21,873 nucleotides of DNA from Actinomortierella ambigua (taxonomy: Eukaryota; Mortierellomycota; Mortierellomycetes; Mortierellales; Mortierellaceae), in NCBI GenBank assembly GCA_016098155.1, contig JAAAJB010000524.1:1-21873 (forward strand), given 5' to 3'. The translations under genes were made by a program, and so were the position numbers. Shown in pieces: positions 8,242-18,532 of this stretch; the first letter of the stretch is position 1, and each line of letters starts with the position of its first letter. Under the pieces are notes generated by a model that did no database searches, was not told where the DNA came from, and worked only from the letters and a program-made list of their open reading frames with translations.

Positions 8242-10509
8242 TTACAATTCAATGACAACGACGGAGCCTTCGAGTTGATCGGGAGCAATGGCATCACAGT
8301 CGTCGGCTGAACCGCCGTTGGAGGAGAGTCTAGCACGACGGGCCTGGTCAAGCGCATTGGCGATGGCAAGGGCGGCGTTGGCAGTATCGGGCGAGGATTG
8401 GGAAGACGAGGAAGCGACGGCCTGGCGGACGATGAGCGACAGGTCCTTGTCGGAGAGGAGCTGTTCGCGGTGGTGGTTGGAGGCATGGAGGTTGTGGAAG
8501 CGGAGGTGGTTGGCGCGGGAGAGTTTTGCCGAGTGGCTGATGGCGAGGGACTCGACGACGGGGTCGTCGAGCGAGTAGAGCATGGCGCGGTTCAGGAGGA
8601 TGAGGAAGTGGTCCTGACGGCGAGATGATGTTGGATTAGAAGACGAAGAAGAAGATGACGAAGGAGATGACGATGATGATGATAAAGGACCGGCAACAAT
8701 CTCTAACCGGGTGACACGGGGCTCCGCCGAGACATAGGGTGGGTCCATGAGGTTGTTGATGCGACGGCGCAGCTCGCGTTCCTTGACATCCTGGGAAGAC
8801 GAAGAGGCGAGCTCGAGATCGTCCTCTTCTTCGCCGACGCCCAACACGTGGACGATGCGCTCGCGCAGCTGGGGCTCGACCCATTGGGCAATGCTCAGGC
8901 GCGGCTCTTGCTCGGTCTTCCAGTCCAGGTCGCCAAAGGCGCGGGTGACGGGCAGGCCCAGGAAATGGCCGTGGCGGGTCAGGAACGTCTCGTGTACCTT
9001 GGCCTCTTCGATCGTGTCGTTTTGGACGTGTGGCTGGTAGGCTGTCTGCGACTGTATTGTAGTAGTAGTAGTAGTAGTTGTTGTTGTTGTAGTTGTTGTT
9101 GTTGTTGTGGATGTTGGGGAGGTGGCTGTGACTGACGAGTATTGATCTGCTGTCCGTGCTCGTTGCATGGTTTCACGCATGACCTTTTCAAACTCGTGCG
9201 AGTGAGGATATCGGACCGAGTGCTCGGACGTCTGCGGTGGGTTCAGACGACGGGCAGTCCATTCGCCTTGCTCGTCCAGTCCAGCCAGGATCGCGACGCT
9301 GTCGCCCAATTGGGCCAGGTACAGATCCAGCTTTTGCGCCTCTGCTCCAGTCGTTGTTGTCGCAGCAACAGTAGCAGCATCCTTGCCAGCGCGTTGTTGA
9401 GGGACGAGGAAACTGACCAGGGCGGTCGATCCTGTGACAACCTGGGCAATGACCTCTTGAGCCTTGCGCTTCTCCTCGGTGGCAACCTCGTCAGCCTCCT
9501 TGGGTTGGGCCATGGCGAGGGTCATGGCGGTGGCGAGGAGGAGATCATCGAGTTCGAGAAAGGTGGTACGGATGCTGTCCATCACTTGGTTGGCGAGCGA
9601 GGTGGGGGTGGTCGACGAGCTGGCGTCGTCCGTATGGTCGAGCTGGGTTGACAGCGACTCGTTCAGGATCGAGACGAGGTGCTGCTGCAGGTACTCGGCG
9701 CATTGGGGGCCGAGATGGGCTATTTTTTTTTTTTTTTTTTTGGTTTGGGAAGGAAGAAAAGTGCGTAGCAGCACGGTTGAAAAAGAAATATCAGATCTGT
9801 GAGTAGGTTGTTCTCGAGGCCAAAGAGACGGACTGGTCGCACAAGCCAATGGAAAATAAAAAGATCTGAGGGAGCGCATTTTATCGCGTTGCACTGGGGG
9901 GGGGGAGTGAGATACCCAAAGTGTAGCTTTGGAAGAAGAGGGGAATAGGGGTAAGGAAAAAAAAAAACACACACAAAGTCCCCAAAATGTGGTCAGGCAC
10001 TTGCAGCATCTGGGAAAATAAAAAAAAAAAAGGTAAGGGCGTCCTTCTCTCCAGTGCCTCCAAGGTTGGTTTCAAATCAAGTCAAAAGCTAGACCATGTC
10101 TTTTTGTCGGGAGGAGGGAAAGTCTTCCCGCTCGTGCTCTTTTACGCCTCCTCGTCAAACATCCTCGCGTCCCCACCCTTTTTTTTCTCTGCACCTGCTG
10201 CCCCACGTTATACTTGAGGGCTTTTCTGTTAGGAATTCGCCGCCACCCTGTACCTCGCAACTCTTCGGCCCTCACAACTCTATCAAAAAACTTACGATCG
10301 TAGAGGCCCACCAGTAGGCCTCCATCGTAGCTTGTTGGCAGGACACTGATACGGCCATTTGGGTGCTCGATGGCCTCCCTGTCGTGCTCGCTGTTGCCTA
10401 CAGGCTGGTTGGACGAGGAGAGGGGATACTGGCGCACAAACGAATGGACCTTTGCTGGGGTCGAGGTTGACAACGTCTTGACGGTGGTGATGGGTTTGGC
10501 GGATGTCAT
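8242..10509 (-). CDS. PP2C/PPM-fold protein of PDP type, probable pseudophosphatase
   Basis: Two exons, 10509-10296 and 9719-8242, give 563 residues. The donor GTAAGT at 10295 and TAG acceptor at 9720 join in phase 1 and rebuild the PPM core as GLYDPHLGPQCAEYL (from residue 68). Order of motifs: SNQPVGNSEHDR near 33-44, resembling the PDP-type N-terminal motif; GLYD-P-H in place of the family's DGH; GDS 210-212; a poly-Thr insert; AFGD 332-335; PPYVSAEP 398-405; FLILLNRA 443-450. The family strand normally read as FLVLATDG has Arg449-Ala450 in place of the metal-binding Asp-Gly. The C-terminal Asp-Asp/Asn motif is replaced by LEGSVVVIEL. Only Asp71 of the four metal ligands is clearly kept, so dephosphorylation is unlikely and a regulatory or scaffold role is inferred. 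The first 40 residues are basic and Ser/Thr-rich with few acids, compatible with mitochondrial import. Active PDP-family members dephosphorylate pyruvate dehydrogenase E1. Family membership is fairly sure; the loss of activity is inferred. Confidence 0.75.
9720..10295 (-). other. 576-nt intron with A19 next to the 3' splice site
   Basis: The donor is consensus GTAAGT. The acceptor TAG is preceded on the sense strand by 19 consecutive A (plus-strand T run 9723-9741) where a pyrimidine tract is expected. The phase-1 join across it restores a PPM core motif, which supports it despite the odd acceptor and the length. A further A-rich run lies at plus 10020-10031, which is poly-T in the sense strand. 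Confidence 0.7.
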
Positions 10510-11968
10510 GCTAGGGAATGGCAGGAGGTGGAGCGGGAAGTGGGGGGGCGGGAGGTGGTGGAGATGGAGGTGGGTGAGTGGTTTTCGTTGGTGTGTCTTT
10601 GGTGAGTAGGTGGGTGGGTGAGTGAGTACGGAGGAGGAGGAGGAAGTAAAGAAGAGGAAGAAGTAGAAGAAGGAAAAAAAAAAGAGGAAAGAAAAGATTG
10701 GCGATGGATATATTTGTGCTCGTGCACCCGCTGTTGAGCGAGCAAGTCCAATGCTGTCGAAAAAAAACAAGGTTGTTTTGTTTGGGTTGGTGTGTTTTAT
10801 TCAGGTGAGTGAGAGGGTGTATGTGTGTGTGTCCCATTGCTTGTCTCTAGACAAGTTGGCGGTATGACGGAAGGAATGGGGCATGTCCTGGCCGTTCTTC
10901 CTCCCTAGCGTGCACAGAACAGAGGGTAGCGTTTAGAAAAGCCTGACAATGGTGTGGGAAAAGATATTTCCTCCGCCATACGCAGTGGTTACTTTCCCTG
11001 GATGGATGCTTGGAGAAGGACCCTTCTTCCCACAAACCAAACAACGGCATTGGCCTATAATTCATCCCACCATTCGCGGGCATGTCCTGCGCAGTCTTCC
11101 CATCATCACATCACCCCTGCCTGCTCCTCTTCTTAACATTGAGCAAATGTACTTTTTTCTTGTGGCCGTACTCTATATAAAGTGTGTGTGTGTGTATGTG
11201 TACCTGCCGTCTTTGTCTTTACTCCTCCCGTTTCTTCTTCTCGCAGATACAGTAATCCTTCTCAGAGGCTCTAACAATACACCCTCTACTTTCTCTCAAC
11301 AAAGGGAGAGAATGGAGTACGGTACTGTACTGTACTGCTGTACCTCCTGTTTCTCGGATGAAGTTCGCTTCTTGACCTCTTGCCCATCCACCCCCCATGA
11401 TATCGTCTCACTGACTGAGGATTCACTGACAAACAATAAAAACCTTCTTTCTTCCACCGTGTTTTTGGTCGCAACATGAACAGAGTTGATTGAGGTTTGT
11501 GTGTCCACACAAAAGAGTACGAAGAATCAATAGACCTCTCCCTAACCTTTTCTACCTCAGCCGATATTTCCTCCCCCTCCCCTTCTCCCGTTCGGCTTGC
11601 CTACCCAACATCATTATCGGTCTACAATCTATGCATAGGTCAGAGGAAAACAAGACTTGTAAAAATGTTCCGTATCATATATCATAGATGTGGTTGTCCA
11701 CAAAGGAGCGCCTGCAAGGAGCGAGGAAGCCTCGAAAGCACGGGCCTTCTCCCCGATATCAGAACAGCAGAAATTGGTGAGATTTCGCCCTTTAGCAAAC
11801 GAGAAATGGATACCCTTTTTGGCACTCATTTTCAGGAAGTTGCGCTATGACATTTTTATTTTAGAATGCAGATGCCACAAGGGGATTTTTTTTTTTTTGC
11901 TTTGCATGTAGAAAACAGTGTGTGACTGAGAACCATCTGATTTTCTTTTGTTCTTTTTTATACAGCTC
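10510..11968. other. Gene-free region of about 1.46 kb
   Basis: This is the upstream region of the PPM-like gene and the downstream region of the next minus-strand gene. The proximal part (10510-10700) is a pyrimidine-rich leader on the minus strand; a TATATCC-like element lies near 10705-10715. A TATATAAAG sequence sits at about 11173 on the plus strand, followed by a GT repeat. A GTACT-type repeat at about 11318-11335 is partly self-complementary. A plus-strand open frame (10949-11479) and several short frames near 11490-11910 show no family motif, and I do not call them genes. Confidence 0.55.
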
Positions 11969-14803
11969 TCACTTTGAAAGGCATCCATCCAGCTCGCGTT
12001 CAAAGCTTTCAAGGTTATCGAGCAATCTCACCCTGCCCGATGATGGCGATGACTCTACTGATGGCGACAACTCCAGCAGCGCCAGCTCGTCTTCATGGTC
12101 CATCTCAGAGTGCGCCGATTCAAACTTGCTCTCGTTCTCGTGATTCGCCAGCAAGTCGCCGCCATCGGTCTCCGATCCTTGAACGTTGGTGAGGGCAAGG
12201 GCTTGCTGGTCATGGGTTGGTGGCGGACCCCCGCATCCTTTCATGATGATGTTTCCAACATGCGCATCGTCTTGCGCATGACAATGATCAGCTCTTGTTG
12301 GTTCGCGTCCTTGGTGCCAATCCGTCGCTGCCACTATCGAGTCTGGACCCACGACTGGAGCGGCCTTGGTAGGAAGGTGTTGCTGCACAAAGGGCGGTAG
12401 GATCCTCGTCGGTATTCTCCTCCTTGTTAACAGGCCTTGGTAGAATCTATCGTAGCATGGAGTAGTCATCTTTGACGACGGCGACAAGCGCGGAGAGGCA
12501 TCTTTGGTGACAACGGTACCGGAGTTGGTGGAGAAGGAGAGGGAGGAAGGGGGAAACAATGTCGGGTCACCACCACCACCTCCGCCACCACCACTACCAC
12601 CACCTCCGCCGGCGTCGATGGGGGCAAGTGCAGCTTCGCCGATCACGTTCTTGTCGCCACACCCGTCGTTCCCTCCCTCATTGCATTTCTCCTCATCAAA
12701 GGGTAAGGAAAGCTGCCACGGTTCCACATGAGCCCAGGCCTTATCCTCCTCCTCCTCTTCCTCAACTTGAGCGGCCATATCGTTTGCATGCTCCAACCGC
12801 GACTGCGGCCCTGCCATCGGATAAGCACTCGATGACTTTTCGTAGACTCTTGAATTGTCCTCTATGCCTCGTGACCAGGAGGGCGCTGTCATCCCATGGC
12901 AGACGGCAGACGTAGTAGTAGCTGCTGCTGCGGCGGCAGCAGTGGCGAGGGGGCTGTGAAGGAGTACTCGATGTTGCTGCTCCCGATGGGCCTGCATTTC
13001 CTGCTCGAGACTCTGGCGGCGGGCCGCCAATCCTTGGGCGATGATGGTGCGGGTCATGTCGCGACTGATACGAGGAAGTCCAATCGCGGAGGTGGCACTG
13101 CCGCGTAGCTCTTGGCCAAGGTGCCGGATCCGGTCCTGGATCGTCCAAGACGAGGGCGAAGATGGGGATGGAGGTGGTAGTGGTACTGACAGTGGTGCTG
13201 GCGGTGGTGGGTGCGATATAACTGTCGTGTGGAGGTCGTCTAAAGGATAGACGCCGACGACTATGTCGTGGATCCGTGTGTCTATAGCTGGTGGCACGCG
13301 TGGTGTCACTACCTGCTGTTGTTGCTCTTGCTGTTGCTCTCCTTTCCAAGGAAGAAGTGGTCGAGTAGGCAGACGATACTGGCGAACGCCTGATGAGAGA
13401 GCTGCCGTGGAGGAAAACAGTGGCGTTGATGCCGCTGATGCGAGCTTTGGCGTCCGTGCACTGATCCTGTCAGTCACTCCAATAGTCGGTGATGCTATCA
13501 GTGGAGCATAGAGAGGAGCAACAGGTGGTACAGATGGGATAAACTGTACGGGGAACGGCTGATATGGCGTGCTGGAAGCGTGCAAAGGCTGCCGTTCGCT
13601 ACCACCCATAACCTGACCAGTCCAACCATTGACCGCCAGCTCGTAGGCTGCTGTCATTTCCTGCAGAGTGAGGGGGCAGGTAGTTTGATTTGGCAACACG
13701 GAAAAGGAAGGATGTTGCTGAGGCGATGATTGTCGAAATGGTTCTTGTGTCGCGCTTTGAGGTGATGGTTGCATAATGTACGGAGGGCGGTGATGTTCTT
13801 GCGACAGATGAACTTGGGATTGCTGCTGCTCTTGTCCAAGAGCATGTGAATGTGTCCTTGGTATAGCTGGTGGCTCACGAACCAATGGCATATGCTGCAG
13901 GGGACGTGACGGGTTGTGGTTGTGGAGGTGGTGCTGTTGCTGGCTGGGCACCCGTGGGAACCCTTCTTGACGTGGTGGTAGGAAACGGGGGACCGATCCA
14001 GCAATAATGTCCATATGCGTCTAAAATTTGTTGATTGTAACGTACACGTAGAACATACCACAGGAAGCACCGTTCCTCTCTACATGGTTAGTCGAGCGGG
14101 ACAATGCAGCAAGAGTAATATTTTTTTTGTGGTACGAAAGGAATGAATATGAGCTCAGGGTACACACTTGCCTTCATTCGTGCGTATCTTTCGTTCAGTC
14201 CTTTACCGCGACCAGAACCTAGGCGTCGCCTACGCTTGTTGGAATGGCATAGGGATGGCGAAGACTCCATAGTATCTCCCGTGGCTTGGGGCCAAGGAGA
14301 TGTCATATTTGACCACAATCTTTGCTTGCTTCCTTGCAGCGAGGAAGGTGGAAGGCTGCTGTCCACGTACGGGACCCGAGCATCTTCTAGTTCGCGGCAT
14401 ATGAGAGATGCAGAAACAGTGTTATAGGGCAATGTTCATATGTAAGAGTTGCCGTATTGGGGGGAGGAAAGAGAGAGCTAAACATCAAACCTTCTACGCC
14501 ACCAATATTGGTCAGCAACGATGTAGGCTGCAAAGCCTGAGCATTAATGCTCCGCTGCTTGACCACGGTGTCAGAGATCCTATTGACGGGTGTGGTGGTA
14601 GTGACTGTATGTAAGAAAGAGTATCGTCTTTCACACAACAGGGTGCAGTGCACGCACATCATCCTGTTTCGTTATCTAGGCGAAGGCTGGCCAAATGATG
14701 TTTACTTTGCAAAAGGAATGTAGTCGAGTTCGTGTTGTGGTAGCTCAGCGGTGGGCTCCGGAGGGCGAAATGGACTGAGCGAGCCAATGCCAGGACTAAA
14801 CAT
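11969..14803 (-). CDS. Disordered, probably nuclear protein, function unknown (four-exon model)
   Basis: Proposed exons are 14803-14706, 14663-14491, 14386-14172 and 14020-11969, giving 845 residues with all phases consistent. The last exon alone (681 codons from ATG 14014) is certain as an open frame. The start at 14803 (MFSPGIGSLSPFRPPEP) and the 42-nt first intron are the weakest parts. Exon 3 carries a basic patch SNKRRRRLGSGRGK at about 139-152, a plausible nuclear localisation signal. Exon 3 to exon 4 reads NERYARMK-THMDIIAGS through an apparent GC-AG intron. The large exon has Gln/His/Pro-rich sequence, a short helical, charged segment from WTIQDRIRHLGQEL (about 454) to about 515, an acidic Glu run, a poly-Gly tract near 630 and a terminal acidic/helical segment ending ESFERELDGCLSK. 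I recognise no domain. It shares the intergenic promoter at 14804-15307 with the divergent RING gene. Confidence 0.5.
14021..14171 (-). other. Probable GC-AG intron
   Basis: The exon ends ATG AAG followed by GCAAGT, which matches the strong donor consensus of the minor GC-AG class. The acceptor is TTTTAG at 14021, and the join is phase 0. A GT donor six bases further in (GTGTAC) would also keep frame and add Ala-Ser, so the exact donor is not settled. Confidence 0.5.
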
Positions 14804-15307
14804 GAAAACTGTGAGTTATGCGTGTGTTAGTCTGTTCTGGGATCTGGTAGGAAAAAGTAAAACTGGGTGGTAGGAGAGAGAGAGGAAAAAAATGGAGACT
14901 TTCAACCGATGGCGGCGACCAAGACCATCAATTTGCACGATACGCAGATACATGCGTATTTTGATGGTTTCTTTGGTCGACCTTGCAAAAAAAAAAAAGT
15001 TATCCGTGGGCGGGCAATGGGTTCAACTCCATCCCCCGACGAGGCACTGTGTTTTTCTTCCATCTCACCGCTGCGACCCTGCGAATGTCTGTGCCCTGCC
15101 CTGGCCTGCGTCCCCCTTCTTGTGTCTCTCCCTCCCACAAGTAGGAATGACACGCGTGGCAGAGGGTCCGAAAAGCAGTCCCTCGACCGGAGTATGTGGC
15201 AGTTGGAAGAAACTTTGGCCGATCAACCTGTTTGCTCACCAAAGCTCCTCTTTTGCATTCTCCTCATTCAACTTGCTCCTCTTCACATCTCTTCCTTCCA
15301 ACCCGCA
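14804..15307. promoter_or_regulatory. Bidirectional promoter region
   Basis: A 504-bp gap separates two start codons that point away from each other. On the minus side, CTAAC followed by a CACAG acceptor lies just upstream of ATG 14803 and could be the end of a leader intron. On the plus side, CT-rich sequence (15240-15300) leads into ATG 15308. A 12-base A run is at about 14986. No individual factor site is claimed. Confidence 0.55.
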
Positions 15308-16988
15308 ATGTCGATGGAACAGGAGGCACAGCGCATCGAGGAATTCCTGCATCGCGCAGAGGAGGGCCAGGTCCACCTATCCGAACAGCAGGTTCATAGG
15401 TACAGTCCGTGCCTTCCCTTTCGGCATTCTTGCATCCTCGCCATCGCATGCAAATGACTAGAGATGATGGACTGTCTTGCGCTTTGAGGACCCTGTCGTT
15501 GAAAATTTTCATTTTTTTTTTGTATGCTCATATCCAATCATTCTTAACCGCACGTTCTTACTAGTCTAGAAAACCAAGCAAAGTACCTGCACGAACACGC
15601 AGGCCATGAAGCAGCACACAACAAGATGGCGTTCATCATCATAGCGGCGCTGATCAGCTTCCAGTTTGTGTTGCTCTGGTGGAAGAAGCACCATTACCGA
15701 TCGTACCAGGGCATCACCACGTTTGGCCTCTGGCTGTTACCATTTGCATTTGCGGTGCATACCCAATCCAAGCGGTTTACTGGCTTCTGGATTCTCTTCT
15801 CCATCTTAAACTCGTGGATTATTTTCAAGTCGACCAGGAAACCTCTGAACCACATGACACCAAAGTAAGTGGCACACCCACCGCACCTCCTCCTCTCCCC
15901 CCCCCTCTTCCTTACCTTCCTCCCAGCTCTCTTTTGGTTGTATTAGCACGACATGGAAACAAACAGGTGCAGTTTGAGCAAAGAACCTCATACACACTCT
16001 AATTTTTTCTCCCCCCTCGTTGACAAAAATAGGATCGTATACAAATGGTTCTGGGTGGTTTATCAAGCGTCGTATATCACGGGTATCATTGGATACTTTA
16101 TGCTCTTCTTTACGTTCATGGGCTTTGGCGCACCTTCGGAGGATGACAACACCAAGGGCTTGGCATACTGGGGCGTCACCCTGTTGTCTTATGGTGTTTA
16201 TTATGGGTAAGTCTTGCTTCATATCTTGCATTCCTCTCCTTTTTTTGTTTGTTCAATGTGTGAATGTGTTTATTAACCTTCAAATACTCCTCCCCCCCCT
16301 TTTTTTTTTTTACTTTTCTCATTGGTGAAATAGTATCCTAGGTCGCGACTTTGTCGAGTTTTGCACCGAATCGATGGCGTCGACACTGGGCTATTACACA
16401 AAGGAGGGTTTCCCTCGCAAGCATTTACGGTTGGGCGTGTGTGCGATCTGTGGCGTGCACGTGTCGAACGCGATCAGCACGGTGGACGAGCATGGTAATT
16501 TACAGGCGCCTGTGATGGTGCAGTCGGCGGCAACAGCGACGGCGAAGGGGTTGCTGGCTGGCGGTACACCAGCGGTGGAGGCAAGCATCAAGCTGGGGTG
16601 CGGGCACGAATTTCATGAGGAGTGTATTCGTGGATGGTGCTTGATTGGCAAGAAGGATATGTGTCCGTACTGCAAGGAGAGGGTCGACTTGAGAGCCTTC
16701 AAGACCAACCCGTGGGATACGACACAGCAGCTGTATCTTAGTCTCTTGGATGCACTTCGGTGAGTGAATGGGAAAGAGTGTTTTCTCTTTTCTCTGTTAT
16801 TGTTGATTTCTTATTTATGTAGGGCCACATGAGCATGCCTTTTTTATCTTTTCGATGAACAAACGGGACTAACAACCAACACATCATTTCTTTCTCTTTG
16901 TGAATTTGCTAATAGATACATGATTGTGTGGCAGCCTGTGATCATGGGCCTTGTCCACTTTGGATTCTACATGACGGGACTGCAATAA
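15308..16988 (+). CDS. RNF121/RNF175-like membrane RING-H2 E3 ubiquitin ligase
   Basis: Five exons, 15308-15399, 15565-15864, 16033-16206, 16334-16759 and 16916-16988, all joined with matching phases, give 354 residues (animal RNF121 is about 330). The hallmark sequences of the family are present: HEHAGHEAAHNKM near 40-52, RSYQGITTFGLW, TRKPL, TPKIVYKW, MASTLGYY, and a WQPVI C-terminal helix. About six hydrophobic segments (52-70, 79-97, 102-118, 142-165, 174-190, 332-352) imply a polytopic protein of the ER/Golgi, as in animal homologues. The RING is C3H2C3: C225/C228, C278/H280, H283/C286, C299/C302, with CIRGWC and CPYCKERVDL. All eight zinc ligands are present, so ligase activity is expected. 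The loop between C228 and C278 is 49 residues and Ala/Thr/Gly-rich, longer than I recall for animals. The frame stays open upstream to 14867, but homology supports ATG 15308. Confidence 0.95.
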
Positions 16989-17245
16989 GACAAAACTCGC
17001 CTGAAACTCAGTGAGGGGGACTCATTTACCTCACAGTGCCGTATTCTGTATACTATGTAATGCTCCGCCAATAGAACTCTCTCATGGGAAACAAAGTCCA
17101 GTTTTTTTTGGGAAGAAATGAGCATGACATACCATTCCTCCATTTAAACATTGACATTTTTCTTGGCAACCCTTCTCTCTCTCCTACATCTCACAAAAAG
17201 CACCTCCCTCCCCCCTAAATAAGTCAAAAAGAAGACAAAAGAAAA

Positions 17246-18198
17246 ATGAACTACATCAAGCAGCTTCACGCACCACCCAGGACAGTGGCAGAGCGTGAGA
17301 AGCTGTATGGTCGGATTCGCAAACTGGCCCTGTGGCTCGACAATATTCCCGGCCTCCCTATCCCTATCGGTCTGGAGGCTATTGTGGGCTTCATTCCAGT
17401 GGTTGGTATGCAATGCCGTTGTGAGGACAAGGGTGTTTCTAATACCTCGCCCTCTACGTTCAGGTCTACCATGTTTTACATGCTGCCTCTTCTATTTTGG
17501 TGGCAACAAAGGTCTCAATGGTCAAACATGATAACGAACCTTCTTCGTTTGTCAAAACTTTTCTAGGCGATGTGATCGGTCTGGTAGCATCGTTGTATCA
17601 AGTCTATCTCTCCTTTCTCTTTGGAATTCCTACATTTCTGATTCTTGTAAGGCATATTGTGTGTGTCTTGCAGACCCATGAGACGCGTCTGATCGGGGTT
17701 TTCATAATTTATTTTTATTGACATTGGTGTTACATTTCAACACTCTTAGAGACTCTTGCTGAACGTCCTGATTGATCTCGTCGTCGGTATCTTGCCTTGG
17801 GTGGGAGACATTCTCGATGTTCTGTACAAGGTAATGGCTCTTCCTTTTCTCCAGTTAGAACACGTTCTTTCTTTTTTTCTTTCTATCGGGTTGCTCGTAA
17901 AAACTGAACATTCTTTCCTTCCTGCCCGATAATTAGAGCAACATTTACAATCTTCAAATCTTGGAGGTAAATGTTCAAATGCGAACAGCAAGAAGGATGC
18001 TTGTCTCTTATTGCTGCCCGACGATCATCTAACATCACCATCTCTCGCTCATCTCACCTACAGCATTGGTTGGTGGCAAACAGGCTGGTAGACGTACAGC
18101 GATACAAACTAGATCACCCTTTAGGAGACGGTGCCAGCCGCAATGCGTACACACGGCAACATGCTACCCGCAACAGTGGTTCTCGAGGATACTTTTAA
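17246..18198 (+). CDS. DUF4112-family small membrane-associated protein
   Basis: Five exons, 17246-17405, 17567-17646, 17750-17830, 17937-17966 and 18064-18198, with consistent phases and consensus GT-AG borders, give 161 residues. The assembled protein has the DUF4112 layout: a basic N-terminal helix, LDNIPGLPIPIGLEAIVG, a hydrophobic hairpin, then a second hydrophobic unit and a SNIYN segment. Two 14-residue units match each other: residues 42-55 and 87-100, both reading [E/D]-x-[IV]-V-G-x-x-P-x-V-G-D. This indicates an internal duplication in the family fold. The C-terminal 40 residues are polar. No biochemical function is established for the family that I know of, so none is assigned. The gene follows the RING gene in the same direction with 257 bp between them, but introns and spacing argue for independent transcription. 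Start context AAAAATGAAC is good for a fungus. Confidence 0.88.
17937..17966 (+). other. 30-nt microexon of the DUF4112 gene
   Basis: Ten codons (SNIYNLQILE) are bounded by ATTAG and GTAAAT and are phase 0 on both sides. Skipping would keep frame and remove exactly these residues, which belong to the conserved end of the domain. Confidence 0.8.
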
Positions 18199-18532
18199 AA
18201 ATGATAAATGATGGATCTTCGGCGTACCTTCTCATGCTCCCTTTCGTACTTTGCTGGAGCATTTCGCAGACATAAAAACACAGGCCCATTCGTGGTGAAA
18301 AAAAATCTCTGCACTTTTTTTTATTATTTTTGGGGTTTCTTTTGCTTGGGACGCAAAAATGCGAAGAAGACAAGTATGTTTGAAGGAAAAAAAAAGGTAT
18401 GATACATTGTGGGAAAAAAAAAGAGGAGAGAGAGAGTATAATCTAAAGAACATGTGGGAGTAGTAGGCTTGTTCATAAAAAAAAAGAAGAGTCTCTTTTT
18501 TTTTCCGTCACAGACGGAAGAGAAGAGAGAGC
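18199..18532. other. Convergent intergenic region
   Basis: A 334-bp AT-rich spacer with many A and T homopolymers between the stops of the DUF4112 gene and citrate synthase. Presumably it holds both 3'UTRs. Nothing else is seen. Confidence 0.7.

Noticed and set aside
10949..11479. 176-codon plus-strand ORF after ATG 10949
   Set aside because: No domain; it contains a GT-repeat-derived Val/Cys stretch, and composition varies along it as in non-coding DNA. A TATA-like element near 11173 lies inside it.
15000..15040. tRNA-like T-arm (GGGTTCAACTCC)
   Set aside because: No acceptor stem, D arm or anticodon arm can be folded around it on this strand.
15560..15571. Acceptor TCTAG ending at 15569 for RING gene exon 2
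   Set aside because: It is out of phase with the donor at 15400. The CTAG ending at 15564 keeps the frame and gives HSLENQAKY.
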